From: Robertmurraya korlensis NBRC 107688 | GTDB lineage: Bacteria; Bacillota; Bacilli; Bacillales; Cytobacillaceae | Length of the DNA stretch: 50,885 nucleotides | NCBI RefSeq assembly: GCF_001591645.1 | Contig: NZ_BCVH01000027.1 | Location: 1 to 50,885 of the forward strand | Direction: 5' to 3' | Shown here: positions 34,912 to 44,467 of the stretch, piece by piece | How the letters are laid out: each line of letters begins with the position of its first letter | How positions within the stretch are numbered: position 1 is the first letter of the stretch | Notes under the pieces: model-generated | What the model saw: the letters and a program-made list of their open reading frames with translations, nothing else | What the model was told of the DNA's origin: nothing | Databases searched by the model: none | Made by a program: the position numbers and the translations under genes

Positions 34912-37789
34912 CTCGAATAAAAAACAAAGACTAATAAAACAATTTATTCAGTTAATGATACTTTTTCTTTCGTTATTTCTCATCGGCACATCCTTATATC
35001 TTTATCTCCAACATAAGGGCAGTAATGATTATGTGGAAAAAAGAGCGCTTATTGTCAATAAGGAGAAAACGACAAGAGATTTGTATTACTCTCTTAATAC
35101 GGCTTTATTTGATGTCAGAGGGTATTTTGCTTTTGGGAATGAAGAACTAAAGAAAAGAGCACTCTCACAACAACCAGAAATTAGAAAGCTCGCAAAAAAA
35201 TTGGACGCAAGCGTGACAAATGATGAGGATACCGAGTATGTTAGAGAGCTCGAAAGCTTTGTTGATTATTATTTTGTTGAAACACTCCCACAAGCAGTCC
35301 AGTACTATGAGACAGGACGTCAAGAAGACCTAATCAACTTAGCACAGCTTGGTGCAACAGCCAGAACAAATGAATTCTTAGATTTGACTCATGAATATAT
35401 GGATGTAATCGATAATGAATTGAATAGAGCGATCAATGATATGAGGCGTAATCAAACGATCTATCAAAATGTGTATCTCGCTTTTGTCATATTCCTCTTA
35501 GCTTTTCTTTTTAGAATTATTAGGGGGATGTTCACAAATATTGGTGCCCCATTATCTGAACTAGCAAAGACTGCAACTGATATCACTGAAGGAAAGGACT
35601 CGGAAATCTTCGTCGACCCACATCGTAAAGATGAAATTGGTGCTCTGTCTCTAGCGCTAAAGAAGATGCTCCTTTCCATTCAAGAAAAAGAACAAAACCT
35701 ATTAGCGCAAAATGAGGAATTATTAGCTCAACAAGACGAACTTTACGCACAACAATCTGAGTTAGAAAATGCGCTGTATGTAGTTAATGAAAGTAAACAC
35801 AAAATAGAGAATCGAAATGAATTAACGAACAAATTAACAAATGCCCTAGAAAAGCAAAAGCTCTTAGACAGTATCGTGTTACACATGACACGGATCATCA
35901 AAGCGGACCGAGGGTTAATTATCTTGCTAGACGACCAAGCGCATAGCTCATATGGAATTTCGCCTTCTGGTATAGAACAGTTTAAAAAGAATATTTACAA
36001 TGGCCTGAATAGCATTCTTATTGTACATCAGCAACCATACACGATTAAGAGAGAAATAAAGGAACCGGAAAAAGGATACCATGAGGGTACATTGTACTCA
36101 TATGATTTATACTTGCCTGTCATCTCCTCTAATGATGTGGTAACAGCCATCATGGTGTTTAGCAGGTTCGGTAATGCCTTTACAGAGTCTGAAATTGAAG
36201 AATTACAATCCATTACAAAGCAAATGAGCAATTCCTTAGAGAAGGTTTATATTTACGAATTGTCTGAAACGGAACGACTTAGAAACCAATCTATTTTAAA
36301 TACAACCCATGAAGGAATACAGCTTATTGATCGGGACGGAGTAGTCCTGTTAGTAAATAAAGCTCTTTGTGAGATGTTTGAATGTGTAGTGGATGGAAGG
36401 GATTTAGTAGGTCTTGACCTCCAAGATTGGACAACCTTTATGCAAAAGGATATTGAGGAGCAGGATGAGTTTTTGCAGTTTGTCCAATCTGCTATAGAAA
36501 ATAACCATGTCAATAATTCCAACTCATTTATTTACAAACGATTAGATAAGCATCAAGTGATAAAGGTTTATAGTGAAGCACTATTTCAGGATGACATTCG
36601 AATTGGTACGATTATCGTTCATCGAGATATTACAAAGGAATTTGAAGTCGATCAAATGAAATCTGAGTTTGTAAGTACAGTTAGTCATGAGTTACGAACT
36701 CCATTAGCAAGTATTTTAGGATTTACGGAGCTTATGTTGCATCGAGAGCTTAAACCAGATAGACAGCAGAAATATTTAACAACTGTTTATAATGAAGCAA
36801 AGAGACTTACAGCGTTAATTAATGATTTTCTAGATGTACAACGTATGGAAGCGGGGAAACATACGTATGAGAAGAAATACTTTGAACTATTACCTATCGT
36901 TGAATCGGTCACACATTCTTTAAGAGGTACGACGAAAATCCATGATATAAATGTAACTACAAAGTTAGAGAATGATTGGATTTTAGGAGATCGAGAAAAA
37001 ATCGAACAAGTGTTAACAAACCTAGTTGGAAATGCAATTAAGTACTCTCCAGAAGGCGGAAAGGTTCAACTTCTTCTCTTTGAGGAAGATGGGGAATTAA
37101 AGGTGAGAATTTCTGACGAAGGTCTTGGTATTCCTGAAAATGTAGGGCAATCCATATTCACAAAGTTTTATAGGGTTGATAATTCCGACCGAAGAAAAAT
37201 AGGCGGAACTGGACTTGGCCTAGCTATTGTTAAGGAAATCATGAGCGCTCATGATGGTGATGTAACTTATACATCTGAGTATGGAAAGGGTAGCACTTTT
37301 ACAATTTCTTTTCCTATTGTCAAGAAAGAGGTAAGTAGCACGGCTGATACGAACGATATAGAAGCATCCACCTACAAAGTGTTTGTGATTGAGGATGACG
37401 AAAGCCTATTAGATTTAGTTTCTCAAGAGTTATTAGATAACGGGTTTACGGTTACACAATTCACCAATGGTGAGCATGCCGTGGAGGCCCTAAAGAAAGA
37501 AGTGCCTGATGCGGTAGTCTTAGATATTATGTTAGATAAAGGAAACGTCGATGGCTGGGATATTATGCGGTTTATTAAAGAGAAAAAGGAATTAATGCAA
37601 ATTCCAGTAATCATCTCTAGTGCACTTGATGAGCGTGATAAGGGTATTGCGAATGGAGCCGAGGAGTACTTTATTAAACCATATAAAACAAGTAAGTTAT
37701 CCAAAATTGTGATGCAATTGTTATTAAAGCTCGGAAAAGAAGGGCAAGTGATCGTACCTTTTGTAGAAGGTCAGGATACTGAACGATAA
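34901..37789 (+). CDS. CHASE3-like hybrid histidine kinase (HAMP-GAF-PAS-HisKA-HATPase-REC)
   Basis: 962 residues. Membrane helices at about 14-34 and 188-208 enclose an extracellular all-helical CHASE3-like sensor. Then HAMP (about 209-260), a Glu/Gln-rich coiled coil (LLAQNEELLAQQDELYAQQ), GAF (about 320-450), PAS (about 460-580), HisKA with His in VSHELRTPL (about 596), HATPase (NLVGNAIKYSP, SDEGLGIP, GGTGLGLAI) and a C-terminal REC (Asp875 in VVLDIML, Lys in FIKPY). The attached REC makes an HPt partner necessary; one is encoded by the first gene of the operon. ATG lies within the preceding gene. A terminator follows the stop. Confidence 0.93.
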   Translation: MKDSSNKKQRLIKQFIQLMILFLSLFLIGTSLYLYLQHKGSNDYVEKRALIVNKEKTTRDLYYSLNTALFDVRGYFAFGNEELKKRALSQQPEIRKLAKKLDASVTNDEDTEYVRELESFVDYYFVETLPQAVQYYETGRQEDLINLAQLGATARTNEFLDLTHEYMDVIDNELNRAINDMRRNQTIYQNVYLAFVIFLLAFLFRIIRGMFTNIGAPLSELAKTATDITEGKDSEIFVDPHRKDEIGALSLALKKMLLSIQEKEQNLLAQNEELLAQQDELYAQQSELENALYVVNESKHKIENRNELTNKLTNALEKQKLLDSIVLHMTRIIKADRGLIILLDDQAHSSYGISPSGIEQFKKNIYNGLNSILIVHQQPYTIKREIKEPEKGYHEGTLYSYDLYLPVISSNDVVTAIMVFSRFGNAFTESEIEELQSITKQMSNSLEKVYIYELSETERLRNQSILNTTHEGIQLIDRDGVVLLVNKALCEMFECVVDGRDLVGLDLQDWTTFMQKDIEEQDEFLQFVQSAIENNHVNNSNSFIYKRLDKHQVIKVYSEALFQDDIRIGTIIVHRDITKEFEVDQMKSEFVSTVSHELRTPLASILGFTELMLHRELKPDRQQKYLTTVYNEAKRLTALINDFLDVQRMEAGKHTYEKKYFELLPIVESVTHSLRGTTKIHDINVTTKLENDWILGDREKIEQVLTNLVGNAIKYSPEGGKVQLLLFEEDGELKVRISDEGLGIPENVGQSIFTKFYRVDNSDRRKIGGTGLGLAIVKEIMSAHDGDVTYTSEYGKGSTFTISFPIVKKEVSSTADTNDIEASTYKVFVIEDDESLLDLVSQELLDNGFTVTQFTNGEHAVEALKKEVPDAVVLDIMLDKGNVDGWDIMRFIKEKKELMQIPVIISSALDERDKGIANGAEEYFIKPYKTSKLSKIVMQLLLKLGKEGQVIVPFVEGQDTER

Positions 37790-37813
37790 GGGATAAGTAA
37801 TTTACTTTTGAAG

Positions 37814-37842
37814 GGCCTAAGCTTTGCTTTGGCCTTTTTTTG
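37814..37842 (+). terminator. Terminator of the six-gene operon
   Basis: GGCCTAAGC pairs with GCTTTGGCC around TTT, followed by seven T. Confidence 0.9.
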
Positions 37843-37947
37843 TTCAAATAATAAATTAGGCTTGTCAATGTGTTTTGGACAAAAAACCTTTCGGGAAAGG
37901 AAAGACTACAAAGAAAATATCGGCGTGGTTGCCGTTTATATAAAGGG

Positions 37948-37976
37948 AGCGTCTACCGAATTGGTAGGCGCTTCTA
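37948..37976 (-). terminator. Hairpin beyond the pseudouridine synthase gene
   Basis: On the minus strand AGCGCCTACC pairs with GGTAGACGCT around AATTC, followed by CCCTTTATAT. The stem is strong and the T run weak, lying just past the gene's stop at 37986. Confidence 0.55.
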
Positions 37977-37985
37977 TGATATAGA

Positions 37986-38897
37986 TCAAATATTTATATC
38001 TGGAAATATGGAAGGCGAATCAGTAAACGGTGCTTTACATAAAATTTTCTCTTCAGTAAAGGGGTGAGTAAACTCAACTTTATAGGCATGAAGTGCTTGT
38101 CTTGAGAGCTTAACACTGCTCCCATAAAGGATATCACCAATCAGAGGGTGACCAATAGAACTTAAATGTACTCGGATTTGATGGGTTCTTCCTGTATCTA
38201 GTTGACAGCTTATCAAACTTGTATCCTTTTTTGCCTCATATACGTGTACATTATAATGTGTAACTGCTGTTTGACCAGTAGGGGACACTCTTCTTCTAGT
38301 TGGATGATGCCGATCTCTCCCAATAGGGTCTGAAATGGTACCTGAGCTATTCTTCAATTTTCCTTCTACTAGTGCCATGTATGTTCTTTTTATCTTTCTC
38401 TCCTCCAGGAGTCTATCTAAAATAGCTCCGGCCATTCGATGCTTGGCAAAAATAACAGCTCCTGTTGTATCCCTGTCAAGACGATGTATATGCTTAATGT
38501 AATAAAGTTCTCCTTTTGATTGTAGATGAAAGGCTACACCATTTAAAAGACTATGGTCGTCTTCCTCTGAGTTCGGATGAGTATCGATACCAGCTGGTTT
38601 ATTAGCAATCAGAAGGTGGTCATCTTCATATAATATGGCAATATCTAAATAGGTAGGTTGTACTGTAGAGACCTCAGGCTTAAAGAATGGAATAGATAAG
38701 GTATCTCCCAAATGGAGAGGAGAAGTCCAGTTTGCTTCCTGTCCGTTAACTAATACACTTTTATCCATTCTCAGTTCATGGACAAGCTTTTTTGGTGCTT
38801 TCCAATGATCTTTAAATAAACTTTCTATTGTGCGTGTCTCCCATTGCTTTGGGATATCGATTGTGAACTGTTGTCCAATTTTTTTTGTTTTTAACAT
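37986..38897 (-). CDS. yhcT: RluA-family pseudouridine synthase, YhcT-like
   Basis: 303 residues. An N-terminal S4-like region (about 20-75) is followed by the RluA catalytic domain with the signature HIHRLDRDTTGAVIFAK, containing the catalytic Asp. Other conserved text: IANKPAGIDTHP, DTGRTHQIRVHLSSIGHPLIGD. It converts uridine to pseudouridine in RNA; which site is not known. ATG 38897 follows CGGAG by 7 bases; further in-frame ATGs upstream lack ribosome sites. Divergent from a YhcU-like gene, and yhcT-yhcU also adjoin in B. subtilis, which supports the name. Confidence 0.88.
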   Translation of the reverse strand: MLKTKKIGQQFTIDIPKQWETRTIESLFKDHWKAPKKLVHELRMDKSVLVNGQEANWTSPLHLGDTLSIPFFKPEVSTVQPTYLDIAILYEDDHLLIANKPAGIDTHPNSEEDDHSLLNGVAFHLQSKGELYYIKHIHRLDRDTTGAVIFAKHRMAGAILDRLLEERKIKRTYMALVEGKLKNSSGTISDPIGRDRHHPTRRRVSPTGQTAVTHYNVHVYEAKKDTSLISCQLDTGRTHQIRVHLSSIGHPLIGDILYGSSVKLSRQALHAYKVEFTHPFTEEKILCKAPFTDSPSIFPDINI

Positions 38898-39024
38898 GGT
38901 ATTCTCCGTTCTCATGCCTGAATTGTTCGTGGTGATAATTACCACCATAGAGACAGGTTTTTTTATGGTATTCTTAATCTATATTTTACATTAGAACTTA
39001 AGGATATTTAAAGGTGGGTTATAA

Positions 39025-39417
39025 GTGAAGATTGTTTTTGCGTCGACACCAGACCAGGAAGAGAAAATAAATGAGCTTGTTAAAAGGTTTTATCGAGATA
39101 TTTTCCCTATGTATTTCTCTGATAAAGACATAAAGAAGTTTGAGAATCAAAATGTACTTAATAATGAAACTGCGCAGCTTGACGGTACTTTAAAGGAAGC
39201 ATATCATGTGATAGCTTCACTTCAAACATTGGTATCAATACTAGAATCAAGCATCCTATTGTATGATCACCAAGCTCTATTTGAAAAAAATGTAGAAACG
39301 CTACATGAGTATGGATTTATCTTCCCATTTTCTTATGATCAATTTATCCATGCAAGAGAAAACAAGACTAGCTTTTTTAGCACATACACACAAGCTGCAA
39401 ATCAATTATTAGTATAA
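39025..39417 (+). CDS. yhcU: YhcU-like protein (DUF5365)
   Basis: 130-residue soluble protein of unknown function. It opens KIVFASTPDQEEKINEL, has a central SLQTLVSILESS helix, and ends in the aromatic-rich EYGFIFPFSYDQFIHARE region. The call rests on recognition of the Bacillus YhcU family and on its neighbour, the YhcT-like pseudouridine synthase. GTG start after AAGGTGG. A bidirectional terminator follows. Confidence 0.75.
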   Translation: MKIVFASTPDQEEKINELVKRFYRDIFPMYFSDKDIKKFENQNVLNNETAQLDGTLKEAYHVIASLQTLVSILESSILLYDHQALFEKNVETLHEYGFIFPFSYDQFIHARENKTSFFSTYTQAANQLLV

Positions 39418-39447
39418 AAGCCGACTACAAAAGTAGTCGGCCTTTTT
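39416..39447. terminator. Bidirectional terminator between yhcU and the thioredoxin-like gene
   Basis: AAAAGCCGACTAC pairs with GTAGTCGGCCTTTT around AAAA, with T runs usable on both strands. Confidence 0.9.
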
Positions 39448-39453
39448 CAAAAC

Positions 39454-39924
39454 TTATTTTGTATTTTTGTTAAACCAGCTCTCAAATTCGGGCTCTTCAT
39501 GGTAGCCTACGATTCTTGCTACTTCTTTTCCATCCTTATATTGGACAATTGTAGGTGTTTCTTGAATACCGTAATCATCCCAGCCCTGTTCAAACTCGAG
39601 AAGATTGTATTGGACAAGATTAATATCCATCTCTTCTGCTAAAGGAGCAACTACTGGGGTTGTTCGTTGACAGTGTGAACAAGTAGGACTGTAAAAATAC
39701 ACGGTCAAATCATCACCATTATCTAACTGAGTTTGAAGATCTTCCGGAAGTATTAGGTTTTGATAATTGGGATCCTCTAATTGATTAATTGTTTCAGGAT
39801 GAAGAGTATCTTTGTTGTAAATATTTTCTTCACTGACCTTTTCTTCATTTTGCATTTTTGTTACAAAAGCTAATGCGCCAAACAAGGCAGCAATAATACC
39901 AATAAAAATCACAACTTTTTTCAT
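39454..39924 (-). CDS. Membrane-anchored thioredoxin-like thiol-disulfide oxidoreductase (BdbA-like partner of BdbC)
   Basis: 156 residues. An N-terminal signal-anchor helix (about 4-22), then an extracytoplasmic thioredoxin fold with active site YSPTCSHCQRT (CSHC) and the cis-proline loop QETPTIVQY. It lies 4 bases after the BdbC-type gene, so the two are a functional couple: BdbC reoxidises this protein, which forms disulfides in exported proteins. It is a simple thioredoxin-fold rather than the larger DsbA-like BdbD. Confidence 0.88.
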   Translation of the reverse strand: MKKVVIFIGIIAALFGALAFVTKMQNEEKVSEENIYNKDTLHPETINQLEDPNYQNLILPEDLQTQLDNGDDLTVYFYSPTCSHCQRTTPVVAPLAEEMDINLVQYNLLEFEQGWDDYGIQETPTIVQYKDGKEVARIVGYHEEPEFESWFNKNTK

Positions 39925-39928
39925 AAAA

Positions 39929-40360
39929 TTATTTTTCCTCCTTCGTTTGCTTCCAAATTAGAAAGCTGCAAACAAATACGATGATAAATGCGATGAGAGC
40001 AAGAAAAGGGATGGTAATAAATCCTAGCCAATTAATGTATTGACCCGTACATGGGATTCTTCCACAAGCTGGTGCAGCATCAGCTAAAAAGGAAAGTTTC
40101 TGTAATCCGAAATGATAAAGGGAAATCATCCCACCAATTACAGACAGAATCATTGTATAAAAGGCGATACCATAATCCTTTTTAACAGTCGCAATACCTA
40201 ATAACACAACAAATGGGTACATGAGGATTCGCTGATACCAGCATAATTCGCAGGGCTCGTACTGACGTATCTCTGAAAAATATAAACTGCCAAACATTGC
40301 TATTAGTGCTGCAGCAAAAGCAAGGAAGAGCAGGTTCTCACGCTTGTCACTTTTTTTCAT
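39929..40360 (-). CDS. Disulfide bond formation protein BdbC/DsbB family
   Basis: 143-residue, four-helix membrane protein of the DsbB/BdbC family. Redox cysteine pairs are visible in YEPCELCWYQR (first extracytoplasmic loop) and ACGRIPCTGQYINW (second). It passes electrons from its thioredoxin-like partner to quinone. The start follows AAGGAG. Upstream on the minus strand is a TetR-type regulator 74 bases before, perhaps independent. Confidence 0.93.
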   Translation of the reverse strand: MKKSDKRENLLFLAFAAALIAMFGSLYFSEIRQYEPCELCWYQRILMYPFVVLLGIATVKKDYGIAFYTMILSVIGGMISLYHFGLQKLSFLADAAPACGRIPCTGQYINWLGFITIPFLALIAFIIVFVCSFLIWKQTKEEK

Positions 40361-40433
40361 ACACTATTCTCCTTAAACGTATTGACCGTGAATTTATTAT
40401 AAATACATAGATGATAAATGTATATGAATCTAC

Positions 40434-41036
40434 TCACAATTCTTCTTTTTTTCCTACTATTCCATAAAAGAAGAAAGTAATGATTTCCTTAATAAATTGA
40501 TCCTTGTTTGAGTTAGATTGGAAGATTTCCGAATGCTTTTGAATAGAGTCTGTCATTGCTTGGAGGATAAAAAGAATCGTATTCATTGAGAGACTGGATG
40601 AGATATCACCGCTTTTTCGTCCATTTTCAATAAAAGTAACAATGAGAGGCATAGATTTCTCGTTTGCGAATTGTTGAAATAAATTCGCAATCTGGCTATT
40701 CTCCGAAATAACTGCTTCAATAAATTCAGGGCTTAATTCATTTGTGGATGAAAGCTTTAATTCAACCAATTTGAGTAGTTTGTCTTGAAACGAAAGCTCG
40801 CTATAAATTAATTGTTCAAACATGTCAGTTTGTCTTTCAAGATATTCCTTTAGTACGTCATAGACGAGCTCGTCCTTGCTTCCAAAATAATTATATATCG
40901 TTACTTGAGAAACATTCGCTCTTTTAGCAATTTCATGAATGTTTACTTTTTGAATTCCGTACTTAGTGAATAAAGAAAAAGCAGCCTGGCGAATTTGTTC
41001 CATCTTTTGAAGCCTTCTTCGTTCAAACCCGTTCAT
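40434..41036 (-). CDS. TetR/AcrR family transcriptional regulator
   Basis: About 200 residues. The N-terminal helix-turn-helix reads KVNIHEIAKRANVSQVTIYN followed by YFGSKDELV, typical of TetR. The C-terminal ligand domain (about 60-195) is all-helical and unassigned. ATG 41036 follows GAGGTG by about 7 bases. Its inducer and targets are unknown; the bdb genes downstream and the divergent pgcA are the neighbours. Confidence 0.9.
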   Translation of the reverse strand: MNGFERRRLQKMEQIRQAAFSLFTKYGIQKVNIHEIAKRANVSQVTIYNYFGSKDELVYDVLKEYLERQTDMFEQLIYSELSFQDKLLKLVELKLSSTNELSPEFIEAVISENSQIANLFQQFANEKSMPLIVTFIENGRKSGDISSSLSMNTILFILQAMTDSIQKHSEIFQSNSNKDQFIKEIITFFFYGIVGKKEEL

Positions 41037-41243
41037 ATCTTCACCTCTAACCAATTTTAAAAAAAAATATGAAATAATACAAATGTAATATTAAAAAACT
41101 TGGAGATATGTGGATTTTTTATCAAAAACATATATAATGAAAATGGTTTCTTAAGTTGTCATAAAAACTAACGATTAAAAAGAGGGAAATGAACGCTTTG
41201 GCTTGAATAATAGAATTAGAAAACACTTTCAGGAGGATACGAT

Positions 41244-42977
41244 ATGAGCTGGAAAGATAAAGTACATACTTGGAATCAATTTGATAAGCTCCCAGAAGAA
41301 TTAAAGGGGCAACTAGAAAAACTAACCGATGTGGAATTAGAGGATGCTTTTTATAAAAACTTAGAGTTTGGTACAGGTGGAATGCGTGGAGAGATAGGTG
41401 TTGGTACAAATCGTATGAATATCTTCACGGTTAGAAAGGCATCTGCTGGACTCGCTACATATATAGAAGAATTTGGTCAGGAAGCAAAGGACAGAGGTGT
41501 AGTTATTGCATACGACTCACGCCATAAATCAAGTGAATTTGCTATGGAAGCAGCCAAAACACTAGCAACAAAAGGGATTCAGGCGTATGTATTTGATGAG
41601 CTTCGTCCCACTCCAGAACTATCGTTTGCTGTTAGGCACTTAAATGCTTTTTCAGGGATTGTCATTACTGCAAGCCATAACCCACCTGAATATAATGGCT
41701 ATAAGGTATATGGTCCCGATGGTGGACAGCTTCCTTTAGAAGGAGCAGATAAGGTAATTGAAAAGGTAGATGCGATTTCAAATGAGCTGACCATTGAGGT
41801 ACGTGATGAACAGGAGTTAAAAGAGCAAGGTTTAATTAAAATGATTGGTGCAGAAGTGGACCAAGCGTATTTAGAGAAGCTTGTAACGATATCTGAGAAT
41901 CCGACATTAGCTAAAGAAACTGATCTACAAGTTGTTTTTACACCCCTACATGGGACAGCTAATAAGCCGGTGCGTTCTGGGTTAAAAGCATTTGGATATG
42001 AAAATGTAACGATTGTTAAGGAACAGGAGTTGCCTGATCCACAGTTCTCTACTGTGAAAAGTCCAAACCCTGAAGAGCATGCTGCGTTTGAACTGGCAAT
42101 TGAAGCAGGAAAAAAAGTAAATGCTGATTTATTGATTGCAACGGACCCTGATGCAGACCGTCTTGGAATTGCTGTTAAGAATGATTCAGGGGAGTATGAA
42201 ATCCTTACGGGTAACCAAACCGGAGCCTTACTACTCCACTACTTACTTGAAAATAAAAAGTCAAAAGGAACATTACAAGAAAATGCAGTGGTTTTAAAGA
42301 CCATTGTTACGTCTGAATTAGGTGCAAGTATTGCTGCTTCTTATGGTGTTCCAACTATAGATGTGTTAACAGGTTTTAAGTTTATTGCCGAAAAGATTAA
42401 CGAGTATGATTCAACAAACGAACATAGCTTTTTATTTGGGTATGAAGAGAGCTATGGCTATTTGATTGGTGACTTTGCTAGAGATAAGGATGCCATTCAG
42501 GCTTCCCTTTTAGCAACTGAAGTATGCGCGTATTTTAAAAAGCAAGGAAAGTCTCTTTATGAGGCATTATTAATGATTTTTGATAAGTATGGATATTACC
42601 AAGAAGGTTTGCGCTCATTGACTTTAAAAGGAAAATCTGGTGCAGAAACGATTAATAAAACGCTCGAATCCTTCCGTGCTGAGCCACTTGAAGAGCTTAT
42701 AGGTTTAAAAGTAGTAAAAACTGAGGATTACTTAACAAGTACAAGATATGAGCGTGGAGTCGAGGAAACAATTGATCTTCCTACTTCTAACGTATTAAAG
42801 TACTTCTTCGAAGATGGATCATGGGTATGTCTTCGTCCATCGGGTACTGAGCCAAAAATCAAATTTTATTTTGGAGTAAAAGGATCCAGTTTAACGGAAA
42901 GCAAAGAAAAGTTAAAGTCAATTGAAGATGCATTTATGCAAGCTGTAGAAAATAGAATGAATACACTTTCTAAATAA
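41244..42977 (+). CDS. pgcA: Alpha-phosphoglucomutase PgcA
   Basis: 577-residue phosphohexomutase converting glucose-6-phosphate and glucose-1-phosphate, which feeds UDP-glucose for teichoic acid glucosylation and other glycans. Motifs: catalytic phosphoserine in [16 protein letters not shown], metal loop DPDADRLG, sugar-binding GYEESYGYL and phosphate-binding [13 protein letters not shown]. Length and N-terminus ([12 protein letters not shown]) match B. subtilis PgcA (YhxB). ATG follows AGGAGG. It could supply precursor for the polysaccharide operon 3.5 kb upstream. Monocistronic with a terminator. Confidence 0.96.
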   Translation: MSWKDKVHTWNQFDKLPEELKGQLEKLTDVELEDAFYKNLEFGTGGMRGEIGVGTNRMNIFTVRKASAGLATYIEEFGQEAKDRGVVIAYDSRHKSSEFAMEAAKTLATKGIQAYVFDELRPTPELSFAVRHLNAFSGIVITASHNPPEYNGYKVYGPDGGQLPLEGADKVIEKVDAISNELTIEVRDEQELKEQGLIKMIGAEVDQAYLEKLVTISENPTLAKETDLQVVFTPLHGTANKPVRSGLKAFGYENVTIVKEQELPDPQFSTVKSPNPEEHAAFELAIEAGKKVNADLLIATDPDADRLGIAVKNDSGEYEILTGNQTGALLLHYLLENKKSKGTLQENAVVLKTIVTSELGASIAASYGVPTIDVLTGFKFIAEKINEYDSTNEHSFLFGYEESYGYLIGDFARDKDAIQASLLATEVCAYFKKQGKSLYEALLMIFDKYGYYQEGLRSLTLKGKSGAETINKTLESFRAEPLEELIGLKVVKTEDYLTSTRYERGVEETIDLPTSNVLKYFFEDGSWVCLRPSGTEPKIKFYFGVKGSSLTESKEKLKSIEDAFMQAVENRMNTLSK

Positions 42978-42980
42978 TGT

Positions 42981-43013
42981 AAAAAACACGGTCTAATATG
43001 ACCGTGTTTTTTT
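42981..43013 (+). terminator. Terminator after pgcA
   Basis: AAAAAACACGGTC pairs with GACCGTGTTTTTT around TAATAT. Usable in both directions (the YhdB-like gene converges). Confidence 0.9.
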
Positions 43014-43028
43014 GGTGGAATTCTGTAT

Positions 43029-43286
43029 TTACCCCATGGTTATCGCTGTATCAAGCAAGCCGTCGTTTGCTTCAACAAGATCATTTGCATGGTCAATGTA
43101 ACGTAGTAAAGAATATAAATGTTTCTCAATAACGGAGTAGTCTTTTTCGAAATTGTAAGCGTGAAGGAAATGTTCAATTTTTTTGGCTAAAAATTGGTCC
43201 TTCGTTCGTACCATCAGTATTAATAAGTTGTCCCATTCAGAGCGATGTGTATAGTACAAGGCTCGATCGTAATCAACATGATTCAT
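43029..43286 (-). CDS. yhdB: YhdB-like protein
   Basis: 85-residue soluble protein of unknown function, recognised as the Bacillus YhdB family by YDRALYYTHRSEWDNLLILM and IEHFLHAYNFE. ATG follows AGGAGG. The YhdC-like gene is 1.2 kb away; the order yhdB, yhdC, spoVR/phoA resembles B. subtilis. Confidence 0.8.
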   Translation of the reverse strand: MNHVDYDRALYYTHRSEWDNLLILMVRTKDQFLAKKIEHFLHAYNFEKDYSVIEKHLYSLLRYIDHANDLVEANDGLLDTAITMG

Positions 43287-43456
43287 TTCTCTCTCCTCCT
43301 CTTAAGGAGTTGAGTATAGTGTATGATTTTCTGATAAAAACACTCTCAGAAAAACTTGTCACTGTTGATATATCTGAGTTTTCATGTTTTTCCTGTATAG
43401 GTTGATCTCATTTAAGACACATTAAAGATGGAAATTTTATATTAGGAATTGATGAA

Positions 43457-44443
43457 ATGAAGACATTGATTTTTCTTGTTTGCTTTATTCTATATTGTCC
43501 AACTGCTTTTGCTAATGTTGTCAATCCAGCACAAACCTACACATATAAACAAATGGAGTTAGACATTCAACAATTGCAGGAATTATACGACGAAGAAATA
43601 GAAGTAAAAATAATTGGCCAATCTCATTTTGGACAGCATATTCCCGCAATAAAGGTTGGAGATGGAAAAGAAAATATTTTACTAATTGGAAGTCATCATG
43701 GGAGAGAATGGATGACAAGTTCGCTGTTAATGGCCATGATTGAAACTTATGTGAGTGCCTACTCCAAAGGTTCAAAGGTGGGTCCCTTCGAAACAGGTAT
43801 GCTTAAAGATGTATCCATTTGGTTTGTACCAATGCTTAATCCGGATGGAGTAGAGATTCAACAGCAAAATATCCCGCTCTTCTTTGCCGACCAAATATTT
43901 GTTATGAACGAAGGGAAGGGTGATTTTTCTCGTTGGAAGGCCAACGGTGTGGGAGTTGATTTAAATCGTCAATATCCAGCCGGTTGGAACTCTTTAGGGG
44001 GACCAAGGGCGCCTAGTTTTCAGTTTTATAAAGGCCGTAGCCCCTTAAGTGCAATGGAAGTTCAAGCAATTACTTCATTTGTTGATAGTATCCAACCATC
44101 AATTGCTGTTGCTTATCACTCAACTGGCCAAGAGATTTATTGGAATTATCATAATGGGAAGAATAAACAAAGAGATTATTCTATTGCAAGTGAGATTGCT
44201 GAATTAACAGGCTATCAGGTAGCAAAACCTCCCAAAAAGGCAACAGGGGGTGGATTTACAGACTGGTTTATTACCAAGTATCACAGGCCGGCATTAACGA
44301 TTGAAGTATGTCCCCCAATGATTAACAGTGCTCCACCACTATCTGCCTTCCCGGAAGTTTGGAAAAGGAATCAATACGTAGGATTGAAGTTAGTGGAAAA
44401 GGTTAAGAATTTACATAAAAGTAAAGAGGAATTGAAAAAATAA
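43457..44443 (+). CDS. Secreted M14-family zinc carboxypeptidase/endopeptidase
   Basis: 328 residues with a signal peptide (about 1-20, cleavage probably after AFA). Zinc ligands are His81 and Glu84 in GSHHGREW and a later His in VAYHSTG; the catalytic Glu is in LTIEVCP. The family includes gamma-D-glutamyl-meso-diaminopimelate peptidases of the Bacillus cell wall and spore, so a murein-peptide substrate is likely but not shown. The YhdC-like gene follows after 24 bases with no terminator between, suggesting co-expression. Confidence 0.9.
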   Translation: MKTLIFLVCFILYCPTAFANVVNPAQTYTYKQMELDIQQLQELYDEEIEVKIIGQSHFGQHIPAIKVGDGKENILLIGSHHGREWMTSSLLMAMIETYVSAYSKGSKVGPFETGMLKDVSIWFVPMLNPDGVEIQQQNIPLFFADQIFVMNEGKGDFSRWKANGVGVDLNRQYPAGWNSLGGPRAPSFQFYKGRSPLSAMEVQAITSFVDSIQPSIAVAYHSTGQEIYWNYHNGKNKQRDYSIASEIAELTGYQVAKPPKKATGGGFTDWFITKYHRPALTIEVCPPMINSAPPLSAFPEVWKRNQYVGLKLVEKVKNLHKSKEELKK

Positions 44444-44467
44444 AATGACATGTAAGGAGGTATTCGT

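Noticed and set aside
37870-38067. 65-codon plus-strand open frame after the operon
   Set aside because: No ribosome site, follows the operon terminator, and runs into the convergent pseudouridine synthase gene.
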